Origin: Amphimallon solstitiale
Taxonomy: Eukaryota; Arthropoda; Insecta; Coleoptera; Scarabaeidae
Direction: 5' to 3'
DNA: 64,000 bases
Assembly: GCA_963170755.1 (NCBI GenBank)
Contig: OY720683.1
Span: forward strand, 69,006,634 to 69,070,633
The position numbers and the translations under genes were made by a program. Under the pieces are notes generated by a model. That model was not told where the DNA came from. It ran no database searches and was given only the letters and a program-made list of their open reading frames with translations. Each line of letters begins with the position of its first letter. Within the stretch, counting starts at the first letter, position 1. Below are positions 55,991 to 64,000 of the stretch, in pieces.

Positions 55991-57555
55991 CCTTATCTCT
56001 GTTTTAATGGTAGTATTAATACTCTAACAATTTGCAATGATTTTAAACTAATTTCTTTAAAATAATTATGATTCGTACAATTTTTATCTTGACTCACTCT
56101 ACAAGAAATAATTCTAAGTTGTACGATGATTATTTGTAGACACTGTATCGACTTTTAGGTAAATAACTAGATCAGTGTAACTAAGTTCAGATGAATTGTA
56201 AAATTTTACGTGGGAAAAATTTATCTACTTTTACGGTAACATTGTGGTTATGTTTACATTTAACTAGCTCGTTCCTTTTATTATTTGATGAGACTCTAAT
56301 CGTTCCCAGGGCGTTCGGGTTTTTTTTCTTTGTGTGGTGTGGAATATTACTTTCGCATAAATGAAAGACAATATCAACGTGTAAAAAATTAAATATATTG
56401 GATTCAAAATATATAAAATTAAAGCATCAAGGTCATAAACCAGGCGAATACAAACAATACATAATAAAAAAAAATCTGTTATGATGAACTTCTTAACTTC
56501 TCTAGGATTAACATTAAAATTGAACAATAACAGGTATGTAACTAAATTTTTTTACTATTGGAAATACTTTTAGAATAAATGCATAATAAATACGTTAATT
56601 CTTTTGAACTGTTTATGAATGACTTTAAATAAAAACACTATTCAAAAAAACCAACTCATGGAAAAATATTACTATAGGATAACTTTTACAAAAAATAGCT
56701 ATAATGCTTATATTAAATACATATAACTTAACTTGGCCATTAAATTAAATTCTGAAGCTTTAAATCGATTTTTTTAAAGATAAATTCTGTACGTACTTTT
56801 CAATATTAATCTGTTGTGGTATTTTTATTTTTAGATAAAGTTTGTCGGGTTCTCTCCTCCGAATGGTTCGATCCTGATGTTCCACTTCTTCTGGATACTT
56901 TTCTTATGGACTGTTTTTCTTAATGGACTGCTTATCTGCCTATTTTTTCGACGTTCTATACTTTCCAACGTAGGTATTATGTTAGTTTAGCACTCTTAAC
57001 ACTATTCACTTTCTGGGTTTTATTGTAGGTACGAGTAACAATTTTATATAATAAATACCTTATTTGGTACAATGTAAATGAAAATTTTGTACAGATAATG
57101 TATATAATCGTGATAATAAACACGCTATTACCAGGTATTTATACTATTACTTTAATTACTAATTTTTAAACTAAATTTTGGAGAGCGTCTCTTTTAGCGT
57201 CTTCTCACAGTGAAAAATTAAAGTACTCTCCAATTGTTTTTCTTTTTCTTCATAATAATCATATAAATGCATCTTGATTTATATTTTTGAAGTGTGCATA
57301 CTAAGTTGTCTAACTTTAAGTGGTTAAATATAAATATTTGTTTTAATTTAATATGAATGTTATAATTCAATTTTAACTTAATTTTAAGGCTTTATTTGAC
57401 TTCTAAATTTTATTAAGAATTTTTTTTTAACAATTAAATATCAATTTTTTTAACACTTGAGTCATTCTATAAATATGTATCTTAAGTTGCCTAGTTACTT
57501 ATTTGTAATCACATGTTTTACACCTATACGCCTTTGGTAGGTAAATATTAGTATA
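55917..57555 (-). repeat. 5' LTR of the Ty3-type element
   Basis: 1639 bp, matching 51330-52968. Visible differences: TATACTATA against TATACTATT at the start, and 'ctgttttt' near 56910 against 'ctgctttt'. Confidence 0.9.
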
Positions 57556-57793
57556 ATATTTTATTCTGTTTCGGCTTTCAAAATATTATACATAATTATT
57601 AATTTTGTTTCCTGTTTTACTTTATATTTTAAGAGTTTTTTTTGTTTTTCTTTCAAAATATTATAGTTTATAACAATATTTAGTCTTTTATTGGTAAAAT
57701 ACAAGAAAATTCACAAACTTATTATTCAAACTGACCGCTGTATGTAGGTAAGCATTTACTCTACTGACTTGTGGAACTACTAAGCCGAGAACA

Positions 57794-58371
57794 GGGGTGC
57801 GTTCAGAAATGTTGGATAGGATACTGGAATGGTCAGGTCATATTTTATGACGTCATCCACTTGGTAAACTTGGAGCGCTTCACAATTCTGAACGCCGTAG
57901 AGTGAGTCGAGTTAGTTTGTGGCAAAAGTCGAAGGTCATAGCTAAGCATTGCAGAGTTAGAGGTTATGTATGAAGAAATAAAGTCATCAAAGGAATAAGT
58001 CGAAAATTAAAACTAATTAGAACAATTGATCATAATCAAAAAACTTTTTTTTTCAAATTAAAATTGTCCAAAAACAAACTGATGACCATATGAATCACAC
58101 ATATGACCATATGATATGAAATGACATGAAATTATAGCCTTAAAAAACACTCAGAACCGCGCTTTAAATACCCCAACCCGAATGCGCATGAATCGCCCGC
58201 TATTAACCATCACAAATATGTGGGTGATAGAAGGAACACTCCGAGTGTCGCACCAATCATTTCTGAACGGCAATGACGTCATAATTTTGGGACATCTTTT
58301 TGTTTCTGAACGGCAAGTGTAAAATTGGAGTGACACTTGGATAACATTCTTTCCTTTTCTGAACACACCCC
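57794..58371. mobile_element. MITE with 16-bp inverted ends, copy B
   Basis: Counterpart of 13633-14205, including a TATTTTATGACGTC variation near 57841. Confidence 0.6.
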
Positions 58372-58667
58372 AGCTGACCGCCTCCGTGTGTAAAAGTTAT
58401 TTAAACTACCTTGAAAGTATTCTTGCCGCACATTTACTGGTATCAATCAGTGAATGTACTTTTACTAGTGATTGTGAGCTTCTACTAGTAAATGCTGTTG
58501 TATAATCACATTTACTAGTACCTACAACCAGTGCAAGCAAGTTTTACTAGTGATTGCTGGCATTTCCTGAATTTCCTGCTTTCACTGTAACACATACATA
58601 CTACTGTACACGCGCACGCGCAAGTTGAGACTTGCCGCTGAGTCATCCGGGAAGCGGTCGGTTAAAT

Positions 58668-58998
58668 CACAGTATAGTACCAATAGAGTAAAACGTCTCC
58701 CTTAAAAATCCCGTTTCGATCCCCTCCATAAAATACATGCGCATAGTTCACCACTCTGTAGCACAGTATACTTCTCTGGTTCGGTAACGAGTGTTTGTTT
58801 ATATTTATATAACCCTAAATTTGAAATATATTTAAAAAGAAGTGATTTTATTACATTCTGTTTGTTTTACTTTTTGATTTGTGTACATGTTATATAAATA
58901 GCATTTTTTAATAATTAATTGATTCTATTATTGTTCTTTAAGTGTTTAGGTACTTTATTTAGAATTTATCTAGGTTTACATTCTGTAATCATTTACAA
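58668..58998 (+). other. Leader of P/THAP-type element or new flank
   Basis: Unique sequence starting 'acagtatagtaccaatagag' right after the duplication breakpoint. No ORF. Plausibly the 5' non-coding end of the P-like element. Confidence 0.35.
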
Positions 58999-58999
58999 T

Positions 59000-61900
59000 A
59001 TGGTTAAGAAATGTATTGCTAATGGTTGTGGAAGTATTATAGGTGATCCAGGAATATCCTTTTTTCGATTTCCACTTGATGAATCTCAGTAATAATACTA
59101 AATAGGTATATTTTATAATTTATTTTAGTTATGTAATGTATTTTTTAGATGTTTTGAATGGATGAATAGGGTTGGTTTTAATGAAAACCACAAATATGGA
59201 AATTTATCATCGAAAAAAAGTCATGATTATTTGAGATTATGTAATAAGCATTTTGAAGATGATTGTTTCTACACTTGAAAGAATAAACTAAGGAAGGGTG
59301 TCATACCAACATTATTCAAACATCGTATGTTAATGATATTAAGTGTGTACATAATGAAATACTATTTCAGAATATAAAATTCAAGAAATAAGAAGTACTG
59401 CAAGACATCAGGAGAGTCTGTCTTTTTGCGAGCCTTCTCTAGACAATCGAGGAGATATGTCCAGTGTCGTTTGTATTGGTAAAGTACCTTCCACAAGTCT
59501 GATGTGTCTCAAGATGAGATTTTTACAGGTATCATTTTCTATTAAATTTAACACTTCATCATATTTAATTAGTACAAAGATGTAGTACATATGAATTTAC
59601 ACAATATAGTGTGAATGTGTCATTGGGATATGCAGTTCCACAGTAAATATTGTGAAAAGGTTAGAATTAAACACTAAATATTGTCGCAAGCCTGAAATGT
59701 AATTAACAGATCACTGAGATATATATCCCAATTACACATACTAAGTTATTATATTAGCATTACTGTGATTTAGTCGCATTATAGAATTTTGTTAAAAACA
59801 TTTACTGATACATTTCAATAAGTAATTTTCTTCAAGTTCAGTAAAAGATGCTAAATCAAGAAAGAGTATGAAAGGTATTTTATGTATTGCTACCGGATCT
59901 ACGTCGCATTAAGGTAACGGCAGAATTCGGAAATGAAACGGAGAGTCGCAATAGGGGTTGTTAAACAGGATAACGCAGGGCCGAGCTAACTCTGTCGCAG
60001 ACGGCGTGACGGTTCAAGAAAATAAGAACACCTATAAGTAGAGCGTCGGTCGGCAACGACGCTTGCGACGTTGTCCGGGCACCAGGACACTATGCTATCT
60101 ACAGATAACCTACCTGCGCCTCCTACGAACTACCACTGGCTGTGTCCCTCCAGTAGGATACCTATTGAACACCCTGTATATTTGAAGCACCTAATCTTAT
60201 GTACGTGCTTGTCACAATAATATTCAAGATAAGCAGAGGTAAAAGAAATAAAAGATAAGGTATTCGTAATGTAACAAAATTTAATTAAATTTGATGTGCT
60301 GTAAGTTTTTTTTTAAAATAAGAAAAATTTAATTTGTGTAGTTAGGCAATAAAAAAACAAACGTTGGATGAAAAGTTAAATTTGAATAAAGTGTAATAAA
60401 GCTAGACAGTTGATAAATAAAAAAACAAGCGTTAGGTGACAATTACAAAATTTTGAAAGTATAAAAAAAAACTTAATGATTTAACATATACTCTGCGCTT
60501 CAGCAGAAGTTGGTCGGTTGCAGAAACGTTTCCTTCACCTCACATAAGGTGTACATGAGTTTTCAAGGACACGCCACAACGGCAATGTCAATACGAAGGT
60601 GTAAATATATATAAATTTATAAGCGCAAGAGAATTAATAAGTCAGTACAAAGACTTAGTCTAAAATGAGAAAAATTCGCTAAATATATAAAAAAACGCCA
60701 GGTTTGATTACATGAACTAAATTAAATTAAATGAAGGTTATTTATTAACAAAGTCAAATATTTAAGTCAAAAGTTAAAGGTAAAATTTAGAAAAGAAATT
60801 ACATAAAAACAATAAAACCCTGAGCTTCGAGAATCAAAGTTTGCTACTACAGAAAAGAATTAATCTAGCTCAGGTAAATTAATTGATCAACGGAAAGGCA
60901 AAATTCACAATCTTACAGCAAAATATAACCGTGCAAAATTATTAACCAATTTTAGATTACTTAAATGCGACACATCATGTAACATACAATTTTAGAATCA
61001 GAAGAGATAACACTAGGTATATTACTAATATAATAATAACCACCCAAAAGATAAGGTGATAATATATTATATGTACTAGAATTAGTTTTAATTAATTATC
61101 TGCCTCAATATAGGGCTACAGTAATTCGGTAGTGACAGAAACCAAAATTCAGGTTAATCTCATTTATACATAATAAAACAAAGAGAAATTATAACGGTAA
61201 TTTTAAAAAAAAAGGATTAAATTGTGACCACGCAGATTACTAAGAGGTGCGATAGTTATTTAGCCACTCAAAATTCTTGGTATTAATTAGGCAAAAATAA
61301 GTCTTGCACTCAGGCGTAAAACGTCGAAAATCAGACGAAAAATATGAGGTAAAAAATTACAACCTTAGCTGGCAAGATGGTTGCCGGAAGGACGCTACAG
61401 AAATCCCAAAATGGCGGCGACTCCCTTGATGGAGAATTTCCAATTCAACAGGTGGGCTGGTTGTTATGAAGCGTCTTCTGATGCGTCGGAAGAAACACCA
61501 CGCTCTTTGACGTAAATGCGGGGCTATCCCACCAGAATTAGGGCGTCAGAGGGCTTTGTGCCCGACAAAAGAATCCTATTAAAATTTAGAGAGAAAAAAA
61601 ACCAAAGATAAAATCCCGAAAATTTAACACAGAGTTTTGAGAACTTACCCCAAGGTTGAACGATGGAGATTCCACGGTAAGGACTCAGAAGTCACACATT
61701 GCACGAAAATAATTCAAAATCCACCTCGTGGCATTCGTAAATTAGATAGCGGTATTGCGATAAAAATTAATTCACGATAAACACCTAATTAAGGTATCGA
61801 TAACTTAAACTTATTTCATTAAAGCCGCTTAAGCGTTAGTCTAACTTTAGACAAAGTGATAAATTCACCAAAAGAAAATAAGCATATCGTGCCCATGCAC

Positions 61901-63767
61901 TTATAACAAGCTTGACTTCGAAAGTGACCCAACCGTGACCTTTACGGTAGATACGTTACAACCCAAGAACACGCACGCTCAATGCGTCACTGGAAAGGAT
62001 TCAAACTAAAGGCGGGAGTTTTCAAATAAACATAATAAACACACAACTAATCTGACAAAAAAAGGAGACGACATCGTGACTTAAACACAATTAAACGTAA
62101 CCCTACACATAACTTAGACGGAAAACATAAGCGAAATACTCAACAATTGTAAGTAGAAAATATAAAGTCGACGGCACGAGAGGGTATTTCATGCTCGACG
62201 TTGGCAATACCGCATGTGTAGACAGACCTGTGCAATATGACCGATAGGTTTGACAGACATCAACAAACATTCTTCCGCCCGTAATTTCTATTTACTATGC
62301 GAAAGGACAGAATCTCTGCAGGTAAATAACGAAGTACCAAAGCTTTAATATCAAAACGCTGCAAAAGACGGTGGAAAGACCGATCTTAAACTTATGTTAC
62401 AGAAAAATCACGACCCTAACCCCTACGATGGTTCTGGGGACGAATTAACAGAAGTTCCTAATACTAGAATATCGAAGATAGAGCAGCAAGTGATCGGCAA
62501 CAATTAAAAGTATGCCCTCTACTCCAAGCATTTCTTTAATTAATACTCCTTACCCTTTTTTTTAGAGAGCCGTCTGCGAAGAAAAGAAGAAAACAGTACT
62601 AAACGGCCTGCTCGAGATACTGTGTTTGGCAATACGCAAAACATGTGAAACAGTTAACACAAAACTTGACTATCGTCTCAAAGCGTTTACAAACCACAAT
62701 AAATGCATTAGGTAGGGATCGGACGTAATGAATAAGTAGATATTCTTTTAAGAAAACTTACGCAAGGCGTAAAAGTAATTGCAACTGCGGAAAATACGAA
62801 ACTACAGGTAGGTTAGAATAAGCTAGAACTAAGATAATTAGAGTGAGTTACTCAGACATAAAGGCTTACACAAAAACAGGGTGTAAATGCCCGATCTTAC
62901 ACAAAATATATCTGTCATATTCGCGGTACATGGTTTAGAGCGGTGAGGGCTCAATAGTAGGTTTAATACCCACGGAAGCATACGGCAGGCAGTCTCAGTA
63001 ACCGGTGCAACATACAATGTACAGGGTACGCTCAAAAAGTCACGAACTTTATACAAAATTCCACGTATTTAGACAAAAGCACACAATCTTTCGAGAACTA
63101 TAACTAAAGTAAATTTACAACGTAACAGTATGTATGTGTGTATGTATGTATATATAGCTATTTGTGTGTTAAGCTGTACATAACACTATTTACTTTAAGA
63201 TGCAGCAACACAAACTTCACAAGCTCTATCAGCTGCATCACCAAGGAAGCAGGCATTGAGGAAACAGATCAGGACCTTATCAAAAGCACAAGGAAGATAT
63301 GAAAAAATATTAAAGGAACAGGAAGATGTAAGTATGGATATTGAGAAGAACTTAGGTAAGTTTTTGAATTTCAAATTTATGTGGCTGGAAAGTCTTCCAG
63401 AGGTATTCGATACACCAATGAATTAAAACAGTTTGCTTTAACATTATATTTACATAGTTCCAATGCCTATATATATCTATCAAATATAATTCGACTACCA
63501 TCAGTATCAACTCTAAGGTCTATTACGCATAATTGGGAAATAAGCAGCGGATTTAATGAATTCTTATTTTCAGCTATAAAATTGAAAGTGAATACGTTAG
63601 ATGAAAAGAATCGAGAATGTATCCTTTGCATAGATGAACTGTCTTTGAAATCACATTTATTTTATAATGTCAGCATTGATGAAATTGTTGGGTTCCATAT
63701 GATGTTTTTAATAGTCGTTCAACAGATATTGCCAAATATGCTGTTGTTATTATGTTCATGTTTTTAA
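59000..63767 (+). pseudogene. P-element-like THAP transposase pseudogene
   Basis: Exon 1 (59000-59088) encodes a C-x4-C THAP start, MVKKCIANGCGSI, and FFRFPLDES. A GT-AG intron leads to exon 2 (from 59150) with CFEWMNRVGF and LCNKHFEDD, completing the C2-C-H zinc-binding THAP signature. A TGA at 59276-59278 interrupts the frame. A third piece (59373-59478) joins in phase, after a 3.7-kb intron, with 63200-63355 (ASPRKQALRKQIRTLSKAQG, coiled coil). Then GIRYTNELKQFALTLYLHSS (63381-63767) is the start of the P/THAP9 catalytic domain. Phase fails before this last part. Dead copy; its end lies beyond or is lost. Confidence 0.7.
59890..63160 (+). other. 3.3-kb A-rich tract without ORFs inside THAP intron
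   Basis: The plus strand is markedly A-rich and T-poor over 60200-62800, with GC-richer patches at 59900-60160 and 61370-61560. There is a TATA-like 'cctataagtagagcg' at 60031 and 'caccctgtata' near 60168. No ORF over 75 codons on either strand and no repeated ends recognised. It could be a large non-autonomous retroelement or a non-coding transcription unit. Confidence 0.4.
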
Positions 63768-64000
63768 TTATTAAATTATATTATTATCAATAAATAATTA
63801 TGTCTACTAATATCGTGTTTTATTACCTGTAACCTTGTATATGTGTACATTAACCCATGAACTAATAAAATAATTGTTTATTATGATAGATTTTTTTCCT
63901 GTGCTTATGTTTCTTGCTTAAAAAAAGGACCTTGAAAGTGAGATAGAGCATTTGTTTATTTGCCACCTACAAAGTGGTAATAAGTAAAGCAAACTTTAAA
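63768..64000. other. AT-rich end of window
   Basis: No feature recognised beyond the end of the THAP transposase fragment. Confidence 0.4.

Larger units (their letters stand above)
51330..57555 (-). mobile_element. Young Ty3-type LTR retrotransposon with deleted pol
   Basis: Flanked by ATAT (51326-51329, 57556-57559); the empty site is at 12835 in copy A. The two LTRs are both 1639 bp (51330-52968 and 55917-57555) with only about two visible differences. Ends are TATACTA...TAGTATA, not TG...CA. Sense is minus: gag (55481-54333), protease region (54123-53434) and the start of RT (53450-53070). RNase H and integrase are missing. Non-autonomous. Confidence 0.9.
49362..58667 (+). repeat. Segmental duplication block III, copy B (5' part of gene copy 3)
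   Basis: Co-linear with 9108-14513. Homology ends abruptly at 'ggtcggttaaatc' (58667), before the position of exon 2. Confidence 0.9.

Overview
The window is AT-rich nuclear DNA from an arthropod, most likely an insect with a large, transposon-filled genome. It has spliced genes with GT-AG introns and AATAAA poly(A) signals, and hAT, mariner, P/THAP, piggyBac-like, Penelope, LINE and Ty3-type LTR elements. I cannot name the species. There are no operons, rRNA genes, convincing tRNA genes or CRISPR arrays.

The one recognisable host gene family is a tandem array of genes for small secreted cysteine-rich proteins (VWC/chordin-like). Copy 1 contributes only its last exon (1815-1993). Copy 2 is complete: a signal-peptide exon (9852-9918), four cysteine-rich exons between 14891 and 16443, and a last exon at 27028-27161. 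All its splice phases agree, and its 17.3-kb span is mostly transposons. Copy 3 contributes its promoter and signal-peptide exon (50218-50284); its remaining exons are not in the window. Three blocks are duplicated in the same order: 1598-2330 with 26139-27535, 4185-9019 with 31997-36984, and 9108-14513 with 49362-58667. Comparing them shows which insertions came after the duplication and gives empty sites for several.

Layout. 1-1590: a dispersed complex repeat in inverted halves. 1598-2330: 3' end of gene copy 1. 2340-9019: a P/THAP relic, a hAT element carrying a TTAA-flanked MITE, and an IS630-like transposase pseudogene. 9108-27535: gene copy 2, whose introns hold an intact mariner, a solo LTR, several MITEs, a hAT with a LINE nested in it, a second hAT relic, Penelope pieces and a mariner relic. 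27610-36984: a 3-kb hAT, then the second copy of the hAT plus IS630-like block with a further hAT inside. 37503-48823: the dispersed repeat again, a YqaJ-nuclease pseudogene, a LINE, a solo LTR, and a mariner with terminal inverted repeats over 1 kb long. 49362-58667: start of gene copy 3, split by a young Ty3-type LTR element. 58668-64000: a P-element-like THAP transposase pseudogene whose large intron holds a long A-rich tract without ORFs.

Most notable: (1) the mariner at 45569-48545, whose 1071-bp inverted repeats duplicate the 5' end of its own transposase gene, so that a second, opposite-strand ORF encodes only the DNA-binding part; (2) an iterated LTR-end/primer-binding-site-like array at 55796-55990; (3) an intact DDD-type mariner with 57-bp inverted repeats and a paralogous empty site.
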